This document shows, one piece after another, positions 56,333 through 64,000 of a DNA stretch of 64,000 bases. Numbering within the stretch: position 1 is the first letter of the stretch; each line of letters starts with the position of its first letter. Below the pieces are notes generated by a model. The model searched no databases. It saw nothing but the letters and a program-made list of their open reading frames with translations, and had not been told where the DNA came from. The position numbers and the translations under genes are program-made. Origin of the DNA: Streptomyces cyanogenus (GTDB taxonomy: Bacteria; Actinomycetota; Actinomycetes; Streptomycetales; Streptomycetaceae); the NCBI RefSeq assembly GCF_017526105.1, contig NZ_CP071839.1:5037001-5101000 (forward strand), given 5' to 3'.

Positions 56333-57678
56333 TGACCGTGGTACCCGAGGTCAAGGACACGAGCCCGGAGAAGCTGCTCGCACCCGTGCTGTCGGCCTTC
56401 TGGGACGAGGACCGGTCCTGGACCATGGACGTCTACCGGAGGCACGAGGGGTACGAGGGGCTCCGCAAGGCCCTCGCCATGTCGCCGGACGACCTGATCG
56501 CGTACGTCAAGGAGTCCGGGCTGCGAGGCCGCGGCGGCGCGGGATTCCCGACCGGAATGAAGTGGCAGTTCATTCCCCAGGGTGATGGAAAACCGCACTA
56601 TCTAGTTGTCAACGCCGACGAGTCGGAGCCGGGCACCTGCAAGGACATCCCGCTCCTCTTCGCGAACCCGCACAGCCTCATCGAGGGCATTGTGATCGCG
56701 TGCTATGCCATCAGGTCTTCGCATGCCTTCATCTATCTGCGTGGTGAGGTCGTCCCTGTTCTGCGGCGGCTGCACGAGGCCGTGCGCGAGGCCTACGCGG
56801 AGGGCTACCTCGGCGAGAACATCCTGGGCAGCGGACTCGACCTCCAGCTCACCGTGCACGCGGGTGCGGGCGCGTACATCTGCGGTGAGGAGACCGCACT
56901 GCTCGACTCGCTCGAAGGCCGCCGTGGTCAACCGCGGCTCCGTCCCCCCTTCCCTGCGGTGGAAGGCCTCTACGCCTGTCCGACTGTGGTGAACAACGTC
57001 GAGTCGATCGCGTCGGTTCCCGCCATCCTGAAAAACGGCAAGGACTGGTTCAGGTCGATGGGCAGCGAGAAGTCCCCGGGCTTCACGCTCTACTCGCTCA
57101 GCGGCCACGTCGCGAGCCCCGGCCAGTACGAGGCCCCGCTCGGCATCACCCTGCGCCAGCTCCTCGACATGAGCGGTGGCATGCGGCCGGGCCACCGCCT
57201 GAAGTTCTGGACACCGGGCGGTTCCTCGACGCCGATGTTCACCGACGAGCACCTCGACGTCCCCCTCGACTACGAGGGCGTCGGCGCCGCCGGCTCCATG
57301 CTCGGCACCAAGGCGCTGCAGTGCTTCGACGAGACGACCTGCGTGGTGCGGGCCGTGACCCGCTGGACCGAGTTCTACGCCCACGAGTCCTGCGGCAAGT
57401 GCACGCCCTGCCGCGAAGGAACGTACTGGCTGGTGCAGCTGCTGCGGGACATCGAGGCCGGCAAGGGCGTCACGTCCGACCTCGACAAGCTCGCCGACAT
57501 CGCCGACAACATCAACGGCAAGTCCTTCTGTGCCCTCGGTGACGGTGCCGCATCACCGATCTTCTCCTCGCTGAAGTACTTCCGTGAGGAGTACGAGCAG
57601 CACATCACCGGCCGGGGCTGCCCCTTCGACCCGGCCAAGTCGACGGCCTGGGCGGACCGCCCGGAGGTGAACGCATGA
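56332..57678 (+). CDS. nuoF: NADH-quinone oxidoreductase subunit F
   Basis: 448 residues from ATG 56332 (GGGGGAG upstream; GTG 56329 is an in-frame alternative). NADH- and FMN-binding 'GLRGRGGAGFPTGMKW' and 'NADESEPGTCKDIPLL', and the [4Fe-4S] ligands 'SCGKCTPCREGTYWL' identify the 51-kDa subunit that oxidises NADH. Codon use in the middle (56.6-57.0 kb) is slightly less GC-rich at third positions than its neighbours. It overlaps nuoG by 4 bp. Confidence 0.97.
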   Translation: MTVVPEVKDTSPEKLLAPVLSAFWDEDRSWTMDVYRRHEGYEGLRKALAMSPDDLIAYVKESGLRGRGGAGFPTGMKWQFIPQGDGKPHYLVVNADESEPGTCKDIPLLFANPHSLIEGIVIACYAIRSSHAFIYLRGEVVPVLRRLHEAVREAYAEGYLGENILGSGLDLQLTVHAGAGAYICGEETALLDSLEGRRGQPRLRPPFPAVEGLYACPTVVNNVESIASVPAILKNGKDWFRSMGSEKSPGFTLYSLSGHVASPGQYEAPLGITLRQLLDMSGGMRPGHRLKFWTPGGSSTPMFTDEHLDVPLDYEGVGAAGSMLGTKALQCFDETTCVVRAVTRWTEFYAHESCGKCTPCREGTYWLVQLLRDIEAGKGVTSDLDKLADIADNINGKSFCALGDGAASPIFSSLKYFREEYEQHITGRGCPFDPAKSTAWADRPEVNA

Positions 57679-60179
57679 CCGTGACCACCAACGCTCCCGC
57701 CGGTGGCGGAGAGGCGGCGGTCCCACCGGAGGACCTCGTCACGCTGACGATCGACGGCATCGAGATCAGCGTGCCCAAGGGCACCCTGGTCATCCGGGCC
57801 GCCGAGCAGCTCGGCATCGAGATCCCGCGGTTCTGCGACCACCCCCTCCTGGACCCGGCCGGTGCCTGCCGCCAGTGCATCGTCGAGGTCGAGGGCCAGC
57901 GCAAGCCGATGGCGTCCTGCACCATCACCTGCACCGACGGGATGGTGGTGAAGACCCACCTGACCTCCCCCGTCGCCGAGAAGGCCCAGCACGGCGTGAT
58001 GGAGCTGCTGCTCATCAACCACCCGCTGGACTGCCCGGTCTGCGACAAGGGCGGCGAGTGCCCGCTGCAGAACCAGGCGATGTCGCACGGAAACGCCGAG
58101 TCCCGCTTCGACGGCAAGAAGCGGACCTACGAGAAGCCCGTGCCGATCTCCACCCAGGTGCTGCTCGACCGCGAGCGGTGCGTGCTGTGCGCCCGCTGCA
58201 CCCGCTTCTCCAACCAGATCGCGGGCGACCCCATGATCGAACTGGTCGAGCGGGGCGCGCTCCAGCAGGTCGGCACCGGCGAGGGCGACCCGTTCGAGTC
58301 GTACTTCTCCGGCAACACCATCCAGATCTGCCCGGTCGGCGCGCTCACCTCGGCCGCCTACCGGTTCCGCTCCCGCCCCTTCGACCTCGTCTCCTCGCCG
58401 TCGGTCTGCGAGCACTGCGCCGGCGGCTGCGCCACCCGCACCGACCACCGGCGCGGCAAGGTGATGCGGCGGCTCGCCGCCAACGATCCCGAGGTCAACG
58501 AGGAGTGGATCTGTGACAAGGGACGCTTCGCGTTCCGGTACGCGCAGCAGAAGGACCGCCTCGACACCCCGCTCGTCCGGAACGCCGACGGTGTCCTGGA
58601 GCCCGCCTCCTGGCCCGAGGCGCTGGAAGCGGCGGCGCGCGGGCTGACCGCCGCCCGCTCCCGGGCCGGCGTCCTCACCGGCGGCCGGCTGACCGTCGAG
58701 GACGCCTACGCGTACAGCAAGTTCGCGCGCGTGGCACTCGACACCAACGACATCGACTTCCGCGCGCGCGTGCACAGCGGCGAGGAGGCCGACTTCCTGG
58801 CCGCACAGGTCGCCGGCCGCGGCCGCGACCTCGACGGTACGGGCGTCACGTACACCTCCCTGGAGAAGGCGCCCGCCGTGCTGCTGGCCGGCTTCGAGTC
58901 GGAGGAGGAGGCACCCGGCGTCTTCCTGCGGCTGCGCAAGGCCTGGCGCAAGCACAAGCAGCAGGTGTTCGCGCTGGCCACGCACGCCACCCGGGGCCTG
59001 GAGAAGGCCGGCGGCACGCTGCTGCCGGCCGCACCGGGCACCGAGACGGAGTGGCTGGACGCCCTCGCCGACGGCGTCGGCCTGGAGGAGCCCGGCGCAC
59101 GTGCCGCCGAGGCCCTGCGCGCCGAGGGCGCCGTCATCGTCGTGGGAGAGCGGCTGGCCGGGGTCGCGGGCGGCCTCACCGCCGCCCTGCGCGCCGCCAC
59201 CGCCACCGGTGCGGAACTGGTGTGGATCCCGCGCCGGGCCGGCGAGCGCGGCGCCGTCGAGGCGGGCGCCCTGCCCTCCCTGCTGCCGGGCGGCCGCCCG
59301 GCGACCGACCCGCGCGCGCGGGAGGAGGTCGCCGCCGTCTGGGGACTCGCCGAACTTCCGCTGCGCTACGGCCGCGACACCCACCAGATCATCGAGGCCG
59401 CCGCCAACGGTGAACTGTCCGCGCTGGTCGTCGCCGGAGTGGAGGTCGCCGACCTGCCCGACCCGGCACGCGCGCGTGAGGCGCTGCACGGCGTGGGGTT
59501 CCTGGTCTCGCTGGAGCTGCGGCCCAGCGAGGTCACCGAGCACGCCGACGTCGTCCTGCCCGTCGCCGCGGTCGCCGAGAAGGCGGGCACCTTCCTCAAC
59601 TGGGAGGGCCGCGTGCGCTTCTTCGAGGCCGCGCTCAAGCCCGACCAGATGACCCGCCGGCTCGCGCCGACCGACACGCGCGTGCTGCAGATGCTCGCCG
59701 ACGCCATGGACGTCCACCTGGGCCTGCCGGATCTGCGCACCACGCGCGCGGAGATCGACCGGCTCGGCTCCTGGGACGGCCCCCGCGCCGGCGAACCCAC
59801 GGAGTCCGCGGGTGTCCTGCCCCGCCCGGCCGTCGGCGAGGCCGTACTCGCCGGGCACCGGCTGCTGCTCGACCAGGGCGTCCTCCAGGAGGGCGACGAA
59901 GCGCTCGCCGGCACCCGTCACGCCGCACGCGCGCGCGTGTCCGCCGCGACCGCCGCCGAAGCGGGCGTCGCGGACGGCGCGCCCCTGGCCGTCACCGGTC
60001 CCGCCGGCACGGTCGAACTGCCCCTCCAGATCACCGACATGCCCGACCGGGTGGTCTGGCTCCCGCTGAACTCCGTCGGTTCCGGCGTCGCCTCAGACAC
60101 CGGGGCACGGCCCGGCTCCCTCGTCCGTATCGGCCCGGCGGCAGTCGCCGGAGAGGCCCCCAAGGAGGTGGAGGCATGA
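57675..60179 (+). CDS. nuoG: NADH-quinone oxidoreductase subunit G
   Basis: 834 residues. N-terminal [2Fe-2S] and [4Fe-4S] ligands: 'FCDHPLLDPAGACRQC', 'CPVCDKGGECPLQNQ' and 'CVLCARCTRFSNQIA'; then 'CEHCAGGCATRTDHRRGK', the extra cluster (N7) site, followed by a molybdopterin-oxidoreductase-like domain that has lost its cofactor role. It is the largest subunit and carries electrons from NuoF/E toward NuoI. Overlaps nuoH by 4 bp. Confidence 0.96.
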   Translation: MTVTTNAPAGGGEAAVPPEDLVTLTIDGIEISVPKGTLVIRAAEQLGIEIPRFCDHPLLDPAGACRQCIVEVEGQRKPMASCTITCTDGMVVKTHLTSPVAEKAQHGVMELLLINHPLDCPVCDKGGECPLQNQAMSHGNAESRFDGKKRTYEKPVPISTQVLLDRERCVLCARCTRFSNQIAGDPMIELVERGALQQVGTGEGDPFESYFSGNTIQICPVGALTSAAYRFRSRPFDLVSSPSVCEHCAGGCATRTDHRRGKVMRRLAANDPEVNEEWICDKGRFAFRYAQQKDRLDTPLVRNADGVLEPASWPEALEAAARGLTAARSRAGVLTGGRLTVEDAYAYSKFARVALDTNDIDFRARVHSGEEADFLAAQVAGRGRDLDGTGVTYTSLEKAPAVLLAGFESEEEAPGVFLRLRKAWRKHKQQVFALATHATRGLEKAGGTLLPAAPGTETEWLDALADGVGLEEPGARAAEALRAEGAVIVVGERLAGVAGGLTAALRAATATGAELVWIPRRAGERGAVEAGALPSLLPGGRPATDPRAREEVAAVWGLAELPLRYGRDTHQIIEAAANGELSALVVAGVEVADLPDPARAREALHGVGFLVSLELRPSEVTEHADVVLPVAAVAEKAGTFLNWEGRVRFFEAALKPDQMTRRLAPTDTRVLQMLADAMDVHLGLPDLRTTRAEIDRLGSWDGPRAGEPTESAGVLPRPAVGEAVLAGHRLLLDQGVLQEGDEALAGTRHAARARVSAATAAEAGVADGAPLAVTGPAGTVELPLQITDMPDRVVWLPLNSVGSGVASDTGARPGSLVRIGPAAVAGEAPKEVEA

Positions 60180-61540
60180 GCCCGTACCTCGCCGCTGAAG
60201 ACCTCTCGATGTTCGGCCGCGACCCCTGGTGGCTGGTCGTCGTCAAGGCGGTGTTCTGCTTCGCCTTCCTGATGGTGACCGTGCTGTTCTCCATCGTCTG
60301 GGAGCGCAAGGTCGTCGCCTGGATGCAGCTGCGCATCGGCCCCAACCGGCACGGCCCCTGGGGCATGCTCCAGTCGCTCGCCGACGGCGTGAAACTGATG
60401 CTCAAAGAAGACGTCATCGTCAAACGCGCGGACAAGGTGGTCTACGTCCTCGCGCCGATCGTCGCGGCCATCCCGGCCTTCATGGCGATCGCGGTGATCC
60501 CCTTCGGGCCGGCCGGCAACGAGATCTCGATCTTCGGCCACCGCACCACGATGCAGCTCACCGACCTGCCGATCGCGATGCTCTACATCCTCGCGGTCGC
60601 CTCGGTCGGCATCTACGGCATCGTGCTCGCGGGCTGGAGTTCCGGATCCACCTATCCGCTCCTGGGCGGCCTGCGTTCCTGCGCGCAGATGATCTCGTAC
60701 GAGATCGCCATGGGTGCCGCGTTCGCCTCGGTGTTCCTCTACTCGGGGTCGATGTCCACGTCCACGATCGTCGAGCAGCAGCACGACCGCTGGTACATCC
60801 TGCTGCTGCCGGTCTCCTTCATCCTGTACATCGTCACGATGGTCGGCGAGACCAACCGCGCCCCCTTCGACATGCCGGAGTCCGAGGGCGACCTGGTCGG
60901 CGGTTTCAACACCGAGTACTCCTCGATCAAGTTCGCGATGTTCATGCTCGCCGAGTACGTGAACATGGTGACCGTCTCGGCCGTCTCGACCACCCTGTTC
61001 CTCGGCGGCTGGCGTGCCCCCTGGCCGGTCAGCAGCTTCTGGGAGGGCGCGAACCACGGCTGGTGGCCGTTGCTCTGGTTCGTCGTCAAGGTGCAGCTGC
61101 TGTTGTTCTTCTTCATCTGGCTGCGCGGCACGCTCCCGCGGGTCCGCTACGACCAGCTGATGAAGCTCGGCTGGAAGGTCCTCATCCCGGTCTCGGTGAC
61201 CTGGCTGATGCTGGTCGCGACCGTCCGCGCCCTGCGCAACGAGAACTACGACTTCGCCGACATCGCGCTCTACGTCGGCGGCGGTGTCCTCGGCCTGCTG
61301 CTGATCTCCTTCGTCGCCGACATGTTCCGCGAGAAGGCGAAGACCGCCGAGCAGCCCGCCGCCGAGCAGCCGGCCTTCGACCCGTTGGCGGGCGGGTTCC
61401 CGGTACCGCCGCTGCCCGGACAGCAGCTCCCGCCGGTGCCCAGGCGCCGCTCGCGCCGGGAGCGGGAGCTGATTGTCAGTGGCGGGTCGGACACTGTCAG
61501 TGACGGATCTTCGGATGGAAAGGAGGCGTCCGATGGCTGA
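60176..61540 (+). CDS. nuoH: NADH-quinone oxidoreductase subunit H
   Basis: 454 residues. Eight membrane helices and the quinone-channel motifs 'ERKVVAWMQLRIGPNRHGPW', 'VGETNRAPFDMPESEGDLVG' and 'FFIWLRGTLPRVRYDQLM' are intact. The C-terminus carries about 70 extra residues after the last helix, Pro/Ala-rich and basic ('PPVPRRRSRRERELIVSGGS'), compared with the E. coli protein. Its end overlaps nuoI by 8 bp. Confidence 0.97.
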   Translation: MSPYLAAEDLSMFGRDPWWLVVVKAVFCFAFLMVTVLFSIVWERKVVAWMQLRIGPNRHGPWGMLQSLADGVKLMLKEDVIVKRADKVVYVLAPIVAAIPAFMAIAVIPFGPAGNEISIFGHRTTMQLTDLPIAMLYILAVASVGIYGIVLAGWSSGSTYPLLGGLRSCAQMISYEIAMGAAFASVFLYSGSMSTSTIVEQQHDRWYILLLPVSFILYIVTMVGETNRAPFDMPESEGDLVGGFNTEYSSIKFAMFMLAEYVNMVTVSAVSTTLFLGGWRAPWPVSSFWEGANHGWWPLLWFVVKVQLLLFFFIWLRGTLPRVRYDQLMKLGWKVLIPVSVTWLMLVATVRALRNENYDFADIALYVGGGVLGLLLISFVADMFREKAKTAEQPAAEQPAFDPLAGGFPVPPLPGQQLPPVPRRRSRRERELIVSGGSDTVSDGSSDGKEASDG

Positions 61541-62183
61541 GGAGCCTCAGGAGACCGAGCAGACCAAGCCCGGCTTCCAGAACCCCGTGGCCGGCTTCGG
61601 CGTGACCTTCAAGGCCATGTTCAAGAAGCGGCTGACCGAGCAGTACCCGGAGCAGAAGAAGACCACGGCTCCGCGGTTCCACGGACGGCACCAGCTCAAC
61701 CGCCATCCGGACGGCCTGGAGAAGTGCGTCGGCTGCGAGCTGTGCGCCTGGGCCTGCCCCGCCGACGCCATCTACGTGGAGGGCGCCGACAACACCGACG
61801 AGGAACGCTACTCGCCGGGCGAGCGGTACGGCCGCGTCTACCAGATCAACTACGCCCGCTGCATCCTGTGCGGCCTGTGCATCGAAGCGTGCCCCACGCG
61901 CGCGTTGACGATGACCAACGAGTTCGAGCTGGCCGACTCCAGCCGCGCCAACCTCATCTACACCAAGGAGCAGCTGCTCGCCGGCCTCGAAGAGGGCATG
62001 GTCGACACGCCGCACGCGATCTTCCCCGGGACGGACGAACAGGACTACTACCGCGGCCTGGTCACGCAGGCCGCGCCCGGCACCGTCCGCCAGGTCGCCG
62101 TCTCCAAGGGCGAGGTCCCGCAGGAGGCCGCGTCCACGTTCGGCGAGGACGAGCCGGCCTCGGAGAAGGTGATCGGCCGATGA
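61533..62183 (+). CDS. nuoI: NADH-quinone oxidoreductase subunit I
   Basis: 216 residues. Two [4Fe-4S] ferredoxin motifs, 'CVGCELCAWACPADAIYVEG' and 'CILCGLCIEACPTRALTMTN', are the N6a and N6b clusters between NuoG and NuoB. GGAAAGGAGG upstream of ATG 61533 decides the start, inside the end of nuoH. The C-terminal tail ('EVPQEAASTFGEDEPASEKV') is acidic and longer than usual. Overlaps nuoJ by 4 bp. Confidence 0.97.
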   Translation: MAEEPQETEQTKPGFQNPVAGFGVTFKAMFKKRLTEQYPEQKKTTAPRFHGRHQLNRHPDGLEKCVGCELCAWACPADAIYVEGADNTDEERYSPGERYGRVYQINYARCILCGLCIEACPTRALTMTNEFELADSSRANLIYTKEQLLAGLEEGMVDTPHAIFPGTDEQDYYRGLVTQAAPGTVRQVAVSKGEVPQEAASTFGEDEPASEKVIGR

Positions 62184-63025
62184 GCGCGCACCACCTCGCC
62201 GCCTACACCACCTCCACCGGTGAGGCCTTCCAGTTCTGGGTCCTCGGCACGGTCGCGGTGCTCGGCGCCCTGGGCACCGTCTTGATGAAGAAGGCCGTGC
62301 ACAGCGCGCTCTGCCTCGCCGGCACCATGATCGTCCTGGCGGTGTTCTACCTCGCCAACGGCGCCTACTTCCTCGGGATCGTGCAGATCGTCGTCTACAC
62401 CGGCGCGATCATGATGCTGTTCCTGTTCGTGGTGATGCTCGTCGGCGTCACCGCAGCGGACTCCCTGAAGGAGACCATCAAGGGCCAGCGCTGGCTGGCC
62501 CTTCTGTGTGGCGTCGGCTTCGGCCTCCTGCTGTTCGCCGGGATCGGCAACGCCTCCCTGAAGGAGTTCAACGGCACCGGCCAGGCGAACGCGAACGGCA
62601 ACGTGGAGGGCCTCGCCACCCTCATCTTCACCAAGTACGTCTTCGCCTTCGAAATCACCGGCGCGTTGCTCATCACGGCCGCCGTCGGCGCCATGGTGCT
62701 CACCCACCGCGAGCGCACCGAGCGCGCCCGGACCCAGCGCGAGCTGTCCGAACAGCGCATCCGCGAGGGCGCGCACATCCCGCCGCTGCCCGCCCCCGGT
62801 GTCTACGCCCGGCACAACGCCGTGGACATCGCGGGCATGCTGCCCGACGGCACCCCGTCCGAGCTGACCGTCAACAAGACGCTGCGCGAACGCGGCCAGA
62901 TCCGTGACGTGTCCGCGGAGGCGCTCAACGACCTGCGGGCGCTGGAGCAGCGCGCGGAGGAGCGCTTGGAGCGCAGGGCGATCGAGCCGGAGACGTTCAA
63001 GCGGCCCGAGGAGGCGTCGAAGTGA
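62180..63025 (+). CDS. nuoJ: NADH-quinone oxidoreductase subunit J
   Basis: 281 residues. Five membrane helices within the first 180 residues, with 'LANGAYFLGIVQIVVYTGAI' and 'MMLFLFVVMLVGV' matching the NuoJ core with its pi-bulge helix. About 90 hydrophilic residues follow ('RERTERARTQRELSEQRIRE' and on), a tail common in Streptomyces NuoJ. It is part of the proton-pumping membrane arm. Overlaps nuoK by 4 bp. Confidence 0.95.
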   Translation: MSAHHLAAYTTSTGEAFQFWVLGTVAVLGALGTVLMKKAVHSALCLAGTMIVLAVFYLANGAYFLGIVQIVVYTGAIMMLFLFVVMLVGVTAADSLKETIKGQRWLALLCGVGFGLLLFAGIGNASLKEFNGTGQANANGNVEGLATLIFTKYVFAFEITGALLITAAVGAMVLTHRERTERARTQRELSEQRIREGAHIPPLPAPGVYARHNAVDIAGMLPDGTPSELTVNKTLRERGQIRDVSAEALNDLRALEQRAEERLERRAIEPETFKRPEEASK

Positions 63026-63321
63026 ACCCGGTCAACTACCTCTACCTCGCCGCCCTGTTGTTCACGATCGGCGCGACCGGCGTCCTGATCCGGCGCAACG
63101 CCATCGTCGTCTTCATGTGCATCGAGCTGATGCTGAACGCCTGCAACCTCGCGTTCGTCACCTTCTCCCGGATGCACGGCAACCTCGACGGCCAGATCAT
63201 CGCCTTCTTCACGATGGTCGTCGCCGCCGCGGAGGTCGTGGTGGGCCTCGCGATCATCGTGTCGCTGTTCCGTACCCGCCACTCGGCCTCGGTCGACGAC
63301 GCCAGCCTGATGAAGCTGTAA
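63022..63321 (+). CDS. nuoK: NADH-quinone oxidoreductase subunit K
   Basis: 99 residues from GTG 63022, overlapping nuoJ. Three membrane helices with the conserved Glu in 'VFMCIELMLNACNLAFVTFS' and 'VVAAAEVVVGLAIIVSLFRT', both needed for proton translocation. Normal length for the family. Confidence 0.97.
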   Translation: MNPVNYLYLAALLFTIGATGVLIRRNAIVVFMCIELMLNACNLAFVTFSRMHGNLDGQIIAFFTMVVAAAEVVVGLAIIVSLFRTRHSASVDDASLMKL

Positions 63322-63336
63322 GGGGTCGGAAGAATC

Positions 63337-64000
63337 GTGGAGAACCTGATCGCGCTGCTCATCGCGGCTCCCCTGCTCGGAGCGGCCGTCCTGTTGACCG
63401 GCGGCCGGCGCCTCGACCGTGTCGGCCACTGGATCGGCACGTTCCTGTCGGCCGTCTCCTTCGTGTTCGGCCTCATCCTCTTCGCCGACCTCCTCGGCAA
63501 GGGCGCGGAGCACCGCACCCTGACGCAGCACCTGTTCAGCTGGGTCCCGGTGGCGGGCTTCCAGGCGGACGTCACCTTCCGCCTGGACCAGCTGTCCATG
63601 ACGTTCGTGCTGCTCATCACGGGCGTCGGCTCGCTGATCCACCTGTACTCGGTCGGGTACATGGAGCACGACGAGCGGCGCCGCCGCTTCTTCGGCTACC
63701 TGAACCTGTTCCTCGCGGCGATGCTGCTGCTCGTCCTCGCCGACAACTACCTGCTGCTGTACGTCGGCTGGGAGGGCGTCGGCCTCGCCTCGTACCTGCT
63801 GATCGGCTTCTGGCAGCACAAGCCCAGTGCCGCCACGGCGGCGAAGAAGGCCTTCCTGGTCAACCGCGTCGGCGACATGGGCCTGTCGATCGCGATCATG
63901 CTGATGTTCACCACCTTCGGCAGCTTCGCCTTCGGCCCGGTCCTCGGTCACACCGGTGACACCTCCGAGGGCAGGCTCACCGCGATCGGCCTGATGCTGC
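63337..64000 (+). CDS. nuoL: NADH-quinone oxidoreductase subunit L (3' end beyond window)
   Basis: The first 221 codons from GTG 63337 are visible. The antiporter-like fold starts with 'IALLIAAPLLGAAVLLTGGR' and contains 'LTGVGSLIHLYSVGYM'-type 'LLITGVGSLIHLYSVGYMEH', 'LLLYVGWEGVGLASYLLIGF' and 'AAKKAFLVNRVGDMG' with the conserved Glu and Lys of proton-pumping subunits. It starts 15 bp after nuoK. nuoM and nuoN should follow outside the window. Confidence 0.96.
   Translation, partial: MENLIALLIAAPLLGAAVLLTGGRRLDRVGHWIGTFLSAVSFVFGLILFADLLGKGAEHRTLTQHLFSWVPVAGFQADVTFRLDQLSMTFVLLITGVGSLIHLYSVGYMEHDERRRRFFGYLNLFLAAMLLLVLADNYLLLYVGWEGVGLASYLLIGFWQHKPSAATAAKKAFLVNRVGDMGLSIAIMLMFTTFGSFAFGPVLGHTGDTSEGRLTAIGLML

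Overview
The window is high-GC actinobacterial DNA and almost certainly Streptomyces. Evidence: strong G/C third-position bias, many GTG starts, frequent ATGA/GTGA overlaps, several genes whose start codon sits about 7 nt after a -10 box (probably leaderless), and a gene order (hemL - phosphatase - ccs cluster - futalosine menaquinone genes - nuo operon) that I recognise from Streptomyces chromosomes. It looks like core chromosome interrupted by one small island.

Layout. 1-8.8 kb is accessory: the tail of an MmyB-like regulator, a LysR regulator divergent from an in-frame DMT transporter/NAD(P)-binding protein fusion, a flavoprotein, a methyltransferase, and a four-gene group built around a Dyp-type haem peroxidase with two unrecognised partner proteins and a BASS-type transporter. 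8.8-14.9 kb is a roughly 6-kb island flanked by 67-bp direct repeats. The right repeat is the real 3' end of a conserved chromosomal gene and the left repeat is a second copy of that 3' end. The island holds a truncated thioesterase, a NUDIX hydrolase, an XRE regulator with a large helical C-terminus, and a divergent four-gene operon (unknown protein, atypical APH-like protein, methyltransferase, HAD-like protein); no recombinase is visible.

15.8-23.5 kb: hemL and a histidine phosphatase, a lipoprotein with polysaccharide-deacetylase features, then a System II cytochrome c maturation operon (TlpA/ResA-like, CcdA, ResB, CcsB). 23.5-26.6 kb: an SRPBCC protein, a 2-oxoglutarate oxygenase, and a DUF6232-like membrane protein overlapping a small helical protein; these two share an almost identical Gly/Asn-rich motif. 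26.6-31.8 kb: menaquinone genes of the futalosine pathway (UbiD-, UbiA- and UbiX-like, an Lrp regulator, mqnE). 32-41.5 kb: UdgX-type DNA glycosylase, GNAT, TetR, MaoC-like hydratase, acyl-CoA synthetase, methyltransferase, Ser/Thr kinase, AzlCD exporter with its divergent regulator. 41.6-50.1 kb: cold-shock protein, mqnA, a prepilin-peptidase-like protein, mqnC, a GH18-like lipoprotein, menG, a PASTA protein and a geranylgeranyl/menaquinone reductase. 50.1-52.4 kb: peptide deformylase and a secreted NlpC/P60 hydrolase. 52.4 kb to the end: the nuo (complex I) operon nuoA-nuoL, running off the window, with a Rex-type (ROP) operator in its promoter region.

Together the core genes describe respiration: quinone synthesis (mqnA, C, E, L, M, P, menG, a quinone reductase), its main electron donor complex (nuo), haem supply (hemL) and c-type cytochrome assembly (resA/ccdA/resB/ccsB). 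mqnB and mqnD are not in the window. The best candidates for undescribed biology are the att-like island with its divergent operon, the amyloid-motif-like gene pair at 25.1-26.2 kb, and the Dyp peroxidase locus.
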